A stretch of 64,000 nucleotides of DNA from Bdellovibrionales bacterium. GTDB taxonomy: Bacteria > Bdellovibrionota > Bdellovibrionia > Bdellovibrionales > UBA1609. The translations under genes were made by a program, and so were the position numbers. The DNA lies in assembly GCA_016716765.1 (NCBI GenBank), contig JADJVA010000025.1, positions 682,001 to 746,000 on the forward strand, read 5' to 3'. This document shows, piece after piece, positions 1 to 7,158 of the stretch. The notes under the pieces were generated by a model that had not been told where the DNA came from, searched no databases, and saw only the letters and a list, made by a program, of their open reading frames with translations. Numbering within the stretch: the first letter of the stretch is position 1; the number at the start of each line of letters is the position of its first letter.

Positions 1-336
1 CTTGCAAAGGATCCGGGAGGAGTGCAGATGTTCTTCGCTGGCGATGGATTCAATGTGGGCTTTATTCCCAGTTTGAAAAGCACATTGGCCACAATAAATA
101 ATTCAGCCTTTGGTCCTCTCGCCCTTCGTAAGAATTCTCTGCAAGGCAATATTCGGAGAATAGATGAAAATATTGCCAATAAAGAAAAAATGATGGAGCG
201 AAAGGAAGTAAGCCTTCGAAGAAAATTTTCTGCCTTGGAAGAGACCATGTCTCGACTGAAGTCTCAAGGCGGACAGCTAGCCGCCATTGGAGGTGGAGGT
301 GGAGGTGGAGGCGGAGGAAAAGTAGGTCCGGGATAG
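1..336 (+). CDS. fliD: Flagellar filament cap protein FliD (C-terminal part)
   Basis: Only the last 111 residues are in the window; the frame is open from base 1, so the gene starts upstream. FliD caps the growing filament and helps fold exported flagellin. The visible part has the FliD C-terminal pattern: GDGFNVGF, then a long helix (ENIANKEKMMERKEVSLRRKF and on), and LEETMSRLKSQ near the end. After that the protein ends in ten consecutive glycines (289-318) and KVGPG. A poly-Gly tail is not usual for FliD. The neighbouring fliS supports the call. Confidence 0.88.
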   Translation, partial: LAKDPGGVQMFFAGDGFNVGFIPSLKSTLATINNSAFGPLALRKNSLQGNIRRIDENIANKEKMMERKEVSLRRKFSALEETMSRLKSQGGQLAAIGGGGGGGGGGKVGPG

Positions 337-444
337 CGAAGAGACGTTAACATTCATTTTGAAACACCGATACGTTAAAGGAACAGTGAAAAAATCCAGA
401 AGGAAAGGTCAAACCAATCAAGGGTCAGAGGGTAAAACAAAGTT

Positions 445-834
445 ATGAAAAGTGGATATCAGCAATACAAAAAGACTTCTGTAGAGAGCGCAAGTAGAGA
501 AAAACTTCTTCTTATGATGTACGAAGGAGCGATAAAATATATCAAACGCGCCCAGATTGCGATGGAGAAAAAGGATATTGCTGGACGAGGTGAAAACATT
601 GGCAGGGCCTTCGATATTGTGATCGAGCTTAACTCCACCCTTAATCATGAGGTGGGTGGAGATTTGGCTGCAAATTTGGAACAGCTCTATATGTTCATTA
701 CAGATCAGCTGACTCAAGCGAATGTGCACGGCAAGGTCGAGCACCTTGAGAATGCATTAAGAGTTTTAACTACTTTGTATGAAGGTTGGACGCAGGCAAT
801 TGATAAAATTAAAAAAGAAGAGCAAGTGAGATAA
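445..834 (+). CDS. fliS: Flagellin export chaperone FliS
   Basis: 129 residues, normal for FliS, which binds the flagellin C-terminus in the cytoplasm and keeps it unpolymerised until export. Family features: the opening GYQQYKKTSVESASREKLL, the LLMMYEGAIKYIKRA helix, and a four-helix layout ending in TLYEGWTQAI. It follows fliD, the usual order. Its own Shine-Dalgarno (AGAGGG) lies about 12 bases from the ATG, rather far. A possible 20-codon reading frame (GTG 386, good AAAGGA site) ends in the overlapping TTATGA at the fliS start and might couple translation. Confidence 0.93.
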   Translation: MKSGYQQYKKTSVESASREKLLLMMYEGAIKYIKRAQIAMEKKDIAGRGENIGRAFDIVIELNSTLNHEVGGDLAANLEQLYMFITDQLTQANVHGKVEHLENALRVLTTLYEGWTQAIDKIKKEEQVR

Positions 835-855
835 AAGTCGACCAGGAGGGTGGAT

Positions 856-1281
856 ATGACAGATATAGTCGGTTTGCTGGAGAATAAGAACAACTGCCTT
901 CAATTATTCTTCGATCTGAACGAGGCGGAGATTGTCAATTTTGATGGAGGTAATTTCGATAATCTTGACAATTTTTATCAGGGACGCGAATCAATTCTGA
1001 ATATGATTCAAAAAATCGATAAGAAAATCGAAGATTCCAATAGCAATGTTTTGAATTATGAGGAAATTACCAACGCGAACCGAAAATCAGTCCTAGAATG
1101 TCTGACGCTCAAGAATGACTTGGTGGCAAAAATTCTAGCTCAAGATTTGCACATTCTGTCGGTCATAGAGGCGACAAAGTCGATGATTATCAAAGAACTC
1201 TGTTCTGTGAAATCTGCGCGAAAGGCCATGAGGGGCTATCATTCAGGAATCAGCGACACTCATTTGGATGAGAAGATCTAG
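856..1281 (+). CDS. Small helical protein, probable FliT/FlgN-type flagellar chaperone
   Basis: 141 residues from ATG 856, chosen because AGGAGG lies 6 bases upstream; a GTG two codons earlier would sit inside that site. The product is helical, without signal peptide or membrane segment, and rich in Asn, Asp and Lys. Size, helical pattern and place directly after fliD-fliS match the FliT/FlgN class of export chaperones, which are too variable in sequence to recognise by motif. The chaperone role is inferred from context. Confidence 0.55.
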   Translation: MTDIVGLLENKNNCLQLFFDLNEAEIVNFDGGNFDNLDNFYQGRESILNMIQKIDKKIEDSNSNVLNYEEITNANRKSVLECLTLKNDLVAKILAQDLHILSVIEATKSMIIKELCSVKSARKAMRGYHSGISDTHLDEKI

Positions 1282-1471
1282 AAGCATAGAATTGCTGTGA
1301 GTCTCATTGCGGCTGGACTTTAGTTCCAGCTTAAGTGAAGTAGGATATGTCAAAAATCCGACTCATGCATTTTACCAGCGTCAAAATTCTGTCATATATT
1401 TTCTCGGCTCTCCCGCCATTGTCTTTTGAGACTGGCATTGTAGTTGCTTTCTCCTTTTGAGAGGGTGGATT

Positions 1472-2536
1472 ATGCCTATCATTGACACTATTGAAGTTCG
1501 TTCAGAGTCCCTTGATTCCCTTCTAAATTTGAAGACCCTGGACTCTTCCCTGCGCTCCCCTCGTACTCAGACCAGATTGGGGCAGGAGGAATTTGGGATT
1601 GAGGAAATGAAATCTCAAGTTGTAGCGAGTCATGCTGAGGTTTTGCAAAATGCGATTGTATTGATCGAGGCAGGAGAACACTCCTTGGGGAGATCGCTAC
1701 TTCGCAGAGTGCTTGGGCAAAATTCACGACACCCCCTCGCGATTCGTTTGATGGGAGATAGTCTAGAAGCCGAAGGGCAGACAGACGATGCCATTCGTTG
1801 TTATTCAGAATTACTCAAAATTTGTGAGTCAGGAGACGTTCATTTCAGACTGGCCTCCGCTTACTATAAGATATCCCAGGATGATGAGGCCACGAACCAT
1901 TTTCTGTTGGGTTTGGAGTGGCACACGCATACCAATCTGGAACTCTTTGAGGCCTTCAAAAGCCTAGGTAACTTGGCTCTTCGGAACGGAGATCGTGATG
2001 GAGCTGAAGAGTACTACAATCGTGCCTTTGCCCTCAATCCACATTCCGATGTTCTCTTGGTGAACTATGGATCCTTGGAAATTCAGAGAGGCAATTTGGA
2101 TCGAGCGGCCGTGAGGTTTCGAGCGGCAGTTCATGAGAACCCTGAAAACGACCGTGCCTGGCTTGGTTTGGCCTTAGTTCATCGGCAGTTCGGCGATCTC
2201 AATTTGTGCTGGGGAAATCTCGAGAGAGCTTTGGATCTAAATCCAAGAAACGAAATAGCTTTGGGACTTCTGGCCGATTGGGCGACGAAGGACAATCAAG
2301 TCGCGAGGGCCGTCCCGCGTTTTGAAGCCTATCTTCAATTGAATGATCGAGACGCAGAGAAGAGCTTTGTCTTAGCACAGTTTCTCTTTTGGTTAGGTCG
2401 ATTGAATCAGGCAGATTTGGAGGTTGAGAGGTTTCTTACTTTAGATCCGAAGTCTGTGGATGGCTTAAAACTTAAAAAGCAAATTGAACAAGGCTTGAAT
2501 ATGCATCTTAATGGGGCCGGTCCATCCTATGGATGA
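1472..2536 (+). CDS. TPR-repeat protein of the flagellar/glycosyltransferase cluster
   Basis: 354 residues from ATG 1472, with GAGGG 6 bases upstream; an in-frame TTG at 1457 has no such support. After about 55 unclear residues the protein is a run of tetratricopeptide repeats (for example AEEYYNRAFALNPHSDVLLV, ALDLNPRNEIALGLLADWA, ERFLTLDPKSVDG). No signal peptide, so probably cytoplasmic. TPR proteins hold partner proteins together. Here the stop overlaps the next gene and two glycosyltransferases follow, so it may be the scaffold of that modification system. The partner is unknown. Confidence 0.75.
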   Translation: MPIIDTIEVRSESLDSLLNLKTLDSSLRSPRTQTRLGQEEFGIEEMKSQVVASHAEVLQNAIVLIEAGEHSLGRSLLRRVLGQNSRHPLAIRLMGDSLEAEGQTDDAIRCYSELLKICESGDVHFRLASAYYKISQDDEATNHFLLGLEWHTHTNLELFEAFKSLGNLALRNGDRDGAEEYYNRAFALNPHSDVLLVNYGSLEIQRGNLDRAAVRFRAAVHENPENDRAWLGLALVHRQFGDLNLCWGNLERALDLNPRNEIALGLLADWATKDNQVARAVPRFEAYLQLNDRDAEKSFVLAQFLFWLGRLNQADLEVERFLTLDPKSVDGLKLKKQIEQGLNMHLNGAGPSYG

Positions 2537-3155
2537 AGCCTATTCTAAGTCGGGAGACCCTATTCTGAGAGTATGCGAAAGATTGCTTTGTTCACAGGTG
2601 GATCCGATCAAAGAGGCGAATAGGTGGATAGAGGGTCATCATCAGATATTGACTGCGGGAATGGGAGTGATCGTTCTCGGATTGGGCGCGGGATATCACA
2701 TTGCTGCTATCCGCAGGAAACACCCCAACCTTAGAATTGCCGTATTTGAGGCTCATCCACGGTGTATTCAATTTGCTCAACAGCAGTTTCCTATTGAACT
2801 TTTTGAGGTGCCGATTTTGAAATCGGAGGAGACCACATCAATATTCAAGAATGTTGATCTGCGAAAGATAGTGGGGGGCCAGTTTAGAATTCTGACTCAT
2901 CTCCCGAGCGTCGCGATAAATCCCCTTTGGTACGAGCGAATGAGAGGGATTCTTCTCGGCCGAACAAATGAGGGCCTAAGATATCAAATAGGCTTGGTGC
3001 CTGGTTTTTCAAAATTGAGTCCAAAATTATCTCTACAGCCGCAGGAGGATTCGATCGACTGGAGGGTCTTCGATCGACTCAGTGGTAATGATTTGGGGCT
3101 TGTTCCAGATCGTGAATTTTTTCTGATGCGAGCCTTGCGAGAGTTGATAAAATGA
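2511..3155 (+). CDS. Maf_N-like protein (motility accessory factor N-terminal domain), free-standing
   Basis: 214 residues; ATG 2529 is an alternative start. The segment VIVLGLGAGYHIAAI followed by LRIAVFEAHPRCIQFA resembles the Rossmann-like N-terminal domain of Maf flagellin glycosyltransferases (G-x-G-x-GYH, then an acidic residue ending the second strand). The larger MAF catalytic domain that normally follows is missing; the protein stops soon after. It overlaps the TPR gene by 26 bases and the next GT9 gene by ATGA, so all three are coupled. A nucleotide- or SAM-binding role is possible; the exact activity is unknown. Confidence 0.5.
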   Translation: MGPVHPMDEAYSKSGDPILRVCERLLCSQVDPIKEANRWIEGHHQILTAGMGVIVLGLGAGYHIAAIRRKHPNLRIAVFEAHPRCIQFAQQQFPIELFEVPILKSEETTSIFKNVDLRKIVGGQFRILTHLPSVAINPLWYERMRGILLGRTNEGLRYQIGLVPGFSKLSPKLSLQPQEDSIDWRVFDRLSGNDLGLVPDREFFLMRALRELIK

Positions 3156-4816
3156 AAATACTTGTGGTCAGTCTTCTTAGAATTGGCGATGTCCTTATGG
3201 CTTTGCCGATGCTACAAGGACTACGTCGGGCTCATCCAGGGGCTGAAATTCATTTGTTAGTAAATACTGCGGCTTCATCTTTAGAACCTCTGGTTGATTT
3301 TGTTCGTTGGCACTATTTTGACCGTTCCAATCTTCAATTGGGACTTGGTGACTATGATCATTCAATCTTTGATTCATTTCATAAACTCAGCTCTACGGTG
3401 GATAGTCTCAATCAACAATCCTTTGATCTCCTCATCAACGTGACACAAAATCGCTTGAGCGGATGGTTGTGCTCAGCCATTCATGCCCGAGATAAGATTG
3501 GTCTAACTATTGATCGAAATGGGATGGGCCGCTATGGGTCCTCCTGGTTTAACCATCTCAATGATTGTGCTGGAGAAGAAAACTTGGAACCCTTTCATTA
3601 CAGTGACATGTTTTCCTACGGAGCTGGGGTGAGACCAATAAATGACTTAACTCTGCGTGAAACTGAGGAGGGCCTGCGAGAAGCCGAAAATTTGATGCCC
3701 AAGGGTGATGGGCCTCTCGTCCTTGTTCAAACTCTGACAAGTGACCCGAAGAAAAATTGGAGCGAGAGTCTCTGGATACAGACATTGTGTTCTCTCAAAT
3801 TATTACGGCCCCAGGCACGCTTTTTAATATTGGGGGCGCCTTTTGAGCGCGATGCACTTCTGCAATTAACCGCAGAATGTGAAAAGAGGAAACTAAATTG
3901 TGACCTCGCCCTGTGTTCTATTTCTGGAGCATTTAGTCTTCTCAAGAGGGCAAGTTTGCTTGTTACTGGAGACACGAGCATAAAGCATTTGGCTGGATTA
4001 GCGAATTGTCCAACTCTGGAATTGAGCGTCGGCAGCAGTGATTTCAGAAAGACGGGAGTGTACCGAGCTGGAAATGTGATTATCCAATCCCTTGAACCTT
4101 GTGCTCCCTGCCCACAAAAAGGTCTCTGCATTCACTCTGATCATCGCTGTGGGGACAGGCTGACCCCGGAACTAGTTGCTTCAGTGGCTAACCAAATCAT
4201 AGAGGGGTTCGATGGCTCACTTCGTCTGCTCGCACACGAATATCGAGAGGATGTTCGGATTTATAAGACAGGATTTATTGAGACGGGCTATTGGGTTGCT
4301 ACTCCTCAGTGTTCACACGCACAAGAGTTGATGGTGCGAAAATGTCTGGAGAAATCGACCTGGAAGCTAATGCTCGAGAGAGAGCATCAGAAAAAGATCG
4401 GAGAGTTTGGCAGCGAAGGACGAGGACTCTTACTTTCGATGGCTGAAGATCCCTCGTCTTTTGATAGAGAACAGCTGAACCTCAGTCTTCATAAGATTGA
4501 AAAAGACGCACTTGTCTTCGAAAAATGGAGTCGGTGCATTTTTGAAAAGGCTCAAATACTCAGCAGGTGTGGCGACAAGAGGAATGCATTGACTGACTTA
4601 ATAGAGGTGTTAGCAAAACAAGCCGCGGGAGGGGATGGGGGCGCGGGTCTGCTGCTGTCTTATCTTCGATCGATAGATGGGTTTCAGGAGGAGGGATTGG
4701 TGAATCTGAGCGTTTTACGCCGTATTTGTAGCTTAGTTGAGGATCTAAAGGTGAGGTCAGATATTCGTTTAAGAATAGTTCGCAGCATGCAAACTGAACA
4801 AGGAGCCATGATATGA
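3152..4816 (+). CDS. GT9 (heptosyltransferase-family) glycosyltransferase with C-terminal extension
   Basis: 554 residues. Residues 1 to about 350 have the ADP-heptose:LPS heptosyltransferase fold: MKILVVSLLRIGDVLMALPM at the start, then GAEIHLLVN, LVQTLTSDPKKNWSES, FLILGAPFERD, SISGAFSLLKRASLLVTGDT and a Cys-rich loop (CAPCPQKGLC). The last 190 or so residues are an extra helical region without a known domain. LPS core transferases do not normally sit in flagellar clusters or carry this tail, so transfer of a sugar to flagellin or a filament protein is inferred. Starts in an ATGA overlap and ends in an overlap with the small gene at 4813. Confidence 0.75.
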   Translation: MKILVVSLLRIGDVLMALPMLQGLRRAHPGAEIHLLVNTAASSLEPLVDFVRWHYFDRSNLQLGLGDYDHSIFDSFHKLSSTVDSLNQQSFDLLINVTQNRLSGWLCSAIHARDKIGLTIDRNGMGRYGSSWFNHLNDCAGEENLEPFHYSDMFSYGAGVRPINDLTLRETEEGLREAENLMPKGDGPLVLVQTLTSDPKKNWSESLWIQTLCSLKLLRPQARFLILGAPFERDALLQLTAECEKRKLNCDLALCSISGAFSLLKRASLLVTGDTSIKHLAGLANCPTLELSVGSSDFRKTGVYRAGNVIIQSLEPCAPCPQKGLCIHSDHRCGDRLTPELVASVANQIIEGFDGSLRLLAHEYREDVRIYKTGFIETGYWVATPQCSHAQELMVRKCLEKSTWKLMLEREHQKKIGEFGSEGRGLLLSMAEDPSSFDREQLNLSLHKIEKDALVFEKWSRCIFEKAQILSRCGDKRNALTDLIEVLAKQAAGGDGGAGLLLSYLRSIDGFQEEGLVNLSVLRRICSLVEDLKVRSDIRLRIVRSMQTEQGAMI

Positions 4817-4992
4817 ACGACGGAGTCAAACATCTGAGGCAAGCTCTCAAAAAATTAGAGGAATCAGCTTGTAAAATTGTTGAAACGCAGGGCTACACCA
4901 GCGAAATGAAAAAGATTCGATTGCTAGAGGAGCTGATCAAGGAGCAGTTAAAGCATGAAAATACTCGTCGTTCAACTAGCACGGCTCGGTGA
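4813..4992 (+). CDS. Small helical protein (59 aa) between the two GT9 genes
   Basis: ATG at 4813 overlaps the previous stop (ATATGA) and the frame runs 59 codons to TGA at 4990, overlapping the next GT9 gene by 38 bases. The start has AGGAG about 8 bases upstream. The product is a single charged amphipathic helix (KHLRQALKKLEESACKIVE, MKKIRLLEELIKEQLKHE) with a short basic tail, compatible with a coiled coil. No known family recognised. The tight overlaps on both sides favour a real, co-translated gene, perhaps a subunit linking the two transferases. Confidence 0.55.
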   Translation: MNDGVKHLRQALKKLEESACKIVETQGYTSEMKKIRLLEELIKEQLKHENTRRSTSTAR

Positions 4993-6472
4993 CATTTATC
5001 AGTGTTGGCCTATCGTAAGAGCCATACGGCGGCAAATTCCCGGAGCGGAGATTCATTTACTGGTTCGTAAGCGATTTGCATCAGCCCTCGATGGGATCGG
5101 AGTTGATTGCAGAATCCATCAGATGAATTCTGCAGAGATTCTTGAACCAATATTTGGTTTGAATAATGATCACCAGCAGGCTCTTGACCGCATCTCGCTA
5201 TGGACAGACTCCCTCAGAGATTTTCATTTTGATCGAATCATCAATTTGAGCTTTTCTCCCTTTGCAAGCTACCTTGTGAGCGCAATCTCCCAGACCAATA
5301 CTGAGGTGAGAGGGTACACGCGAACTGCGGACGGATACTTGGCTATACCTGATGATCCCAGCGCCTATTTTTACGCTCAAGTAGGTGTTGGCAAGAGTAA
5401 CCGTGCCCACCTCTGCGAGATATTTGCGTCTGTTGCTGAAGTTGAGTTGATTGAGCAAGACTGGAGTCTCAGAGTCGATCAGCAAAGCTTGGCAGAAAAG
5501 AATCGAGTTTTTAACTGCTATGGAATCCCTACTGAAGTTGATTATGTCGTTCTTCACATTTCAGCCAGTGATCCGAGAAAGACCCTCAGTTGGTCCCAGT
5601 GGGCGAAAGTCGCAAGTGGTTTGCTGGACAATTGGTTCGGCCATTTGATTCTCGTTGGGGGTGCAGAAGATTATTTGGTTTCGAATCGTGTGATAGATAA
5701 ATGTGGCTCTTCTCGCATTCACAGCCTAGTCGGAAGAGCGAGTTTGATTGAATTATTCCCTTGTCTTCACTATTCCAGTCTTGTGATGGGGGGCGATAGT
5801 GTTGTCATTCAGATGTCAGCGCTTGCTGATGTGGCATGCTTCAGCCTTAGCTTTCCTATCGTAAATTTTTGGGAAACGGGTCCTCTGAAGCCCGGTTCGA
5901 GAGTAATGATTGTCAATCGCCCTCAAGTGGACGATGTGGGGATTGTCGTTGAGGAAGTATTGCGCCATCTCAGAGGGCACGATACAAAAAGTGAAATGGC
6001 GACAGCCACTGAGGAGAGTCCTGTTCACTACAGAACAGAGAATTATGTCCCTTCTAATGAATTTGAGTGGGAATTCATTCGCGCCCTATATATGAAGGAA
6101 AACTTTCCTCCAGTGCCAAATGAATTGGTTCTTCACGGCCTATACCGCCTTTCTGAATTGGCAGATCTTGCTATTTCCCAGACTCTCACTCTCAGTAAAG
6201 AGGGAGTGCGTGTGGCCGCTGCTGAGATATTAAATCAGACGGATATTTTGATAGCGAGCATCAGGAGAATGGTTCCCGAGCTAGACCCACTTATTTCTTG
6301 GTTTGAAACCGAAAAGCTTCGGATTGGGCCCGGAAATATAGAGTTCCTCGCTTTGCGGACGCGTCAGGTCTTTGAATCCTTAAAATTAGTGGCAAGCTTA
6401 TATACGGCTGGAGAAGGAACTACATATCACGGTCGGGAGGGGGCTCATGCAGAAGACAACTTGGACAGCTGA
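4955..6472 (+). CDS. Second GT9-family glycosyltransferase with C-terminal extension
   Basis: 505 residues. The start MKILVVQLARLGDIYQCWPI is the GT9 N-terminal signature and parallels the paralogue at 3152. Further family features are AEIHLLVRKRFA, VVLHISASDPRKTLSWSQW, HLILVGGAEDY, SLVGRASLIELFPCL and the nucleotide-sugar side SSLVMGGDSVVIQMSAL. Residues after about 345 form a helical extension unlike standard heptosyltransferases. The start lies inside the small gene at 4813, so translation is probably coupled. The two GT9 enzymes probably act in sequence on one acceptor; donor and acceptor sugars cannot be read from the sequence. Confidence 0.75.
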   Translation: MKILVVQLARLGDIYQCWPIVRAIRRQIPGAEIHLLVRKRFASALDGIGVDCRIHQMNSAEILEPIFGLNNDHQQALDRISLWTDSLRDFHFDRIINLSFSPFASYLVSAISQTNTEVRGYTRTADGYLAIPDDPSAYFYAQVGVGKSNRAHLCEIFASVAEVELIEQDWSLRVDQQSLAEKNRVFNCYGIPTEVDYVVLHISASDPRKTLSWSQWAKVASGLLDNWFGHLILVGGAEDYLVSNRVIDKCGSSRIHSLVGRASLIELFPCLHYSSLVMGGDSVVIQMSALADVACFSLSFPIVNFWETGPLKPGSRVMIVNRPQVDDVGIVVEEVLRHLRGHDTKSEMATATEESPVHYRTENYVPSNEFEWEFIRALYMKENFPPVPNELVLHGLYRLSELADLAISQTLTLSKEGVRVAAAEILNQTDILIASIRRMVPELDPLISWFETEKLRIGPGNIEFLALRTRQVFESLKLVASLYTAGEGTTYHGREGAHAEDNLDS

Positions 6473-7145
6473 GCAGATCGATGCGGAATTTAGAGATTTA
6501 GGCTCTCTATCTGAGGTGATCAAGGTCATCGAAGGATATTTCTGGCGCAGGGGAGAGGTCATCTGTGAAATCCGAGTGAATGGGATGTTTATGGATGGAA
6601 AGGACGAAATTCGTTTTGCCTCTGAGAAAGTTGAAAGTTTGGAGTCGATAGAAATAAAATCGCAACGTCCCCAAGACCTTCTGGCTGAAACCCTACGCTC
6701 GGTTTCTGAGTACCTGCCTCGAGTGAAAGAGTCGGCTATAGTTGTGGCTGAGCGATTTCAGCAAGGAAGCAATGAAGAGGCCCATCGTCTGTGCTTGAAA
6801 GTCTTGGACTCGTGTCGGTGGCTCAGTGATTGGCTGTTTTTGGTGAAGAAGAGTTGTGGAAATTGGGCTCATGTGAAAGTTTCTGAGGATCTTTGGAGAC
6901 GTGCAGAATTGACTTTTACCAATGTGCTAAGAGACCTTTGCTCGGCATATGAGAACAAGGACTTTGTCGCATTGGCCGATATTTTGGAATATGAGTTGAG
7001 TAATTCCCTTGGACAATGGCTGGAGTTGGTTGGTCTTTTGGGCATGAGTTTTAGTCCCACGATGTCCAACTCCGAATGCCTCGGCAATTCTTCCGGGAGC
7101 TCTCACATGAACAGCTCGACGGATTTAGCTATGAACCTGAAATAG
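6447..7145 (+). CDS. Conserved-looking protein of unknown function ending the glycosyltransferase cluster
   Basis: 232 residues from ATG 6447, with a strong GGGAGGGGG site 3 bases upstream; it overlaps the preceding gene by 26 bases. The first 85 residues look like a small beta-rich domain (GEVICEIRVNGMFMDGKDE, then ESIEIKSQRPQDLL). The next 120 residues are predicted helices (ESAIVVAERFQQGSNEEAH, DSCRWLSDWLFLV). The tail is Ser/Asn rich and probably disordered. No signal peptide or membrane segment. I do not recognise a named family; position suggests a role with the flagellar or glycosyl module. Confidence 0.6.
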   Translation: MQKTTWTAEQIDAEFRDLGSLSEVIKVIEGYFWRRGEVICEIRVNGMFMDGKDEIRFASEKVESLESIEIKSQRPQDLLAETLRSVSEYLPRVKESAIVVAERFQQGSNEEAHRLCLKVLDSCRWLSDWLFLVKKSCGNWAHVKVSEDLWRRAELTFTNVLRDLCSAYENKDFVALADILEYELSNSLGQWLELVGLLGMSFSPTMSNSECLGNSSGSSHMNSSTDLAMNLK

Positions 7146-7158
7146 TTAGTGAATAGCT

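Noticed and set aside
1312..1330. GCTGGA/TCCAGC hairpin after the FliT-like gene as a terminator
   Set aside because: Only six base pairs and no T-run on either strand; too weak to call.
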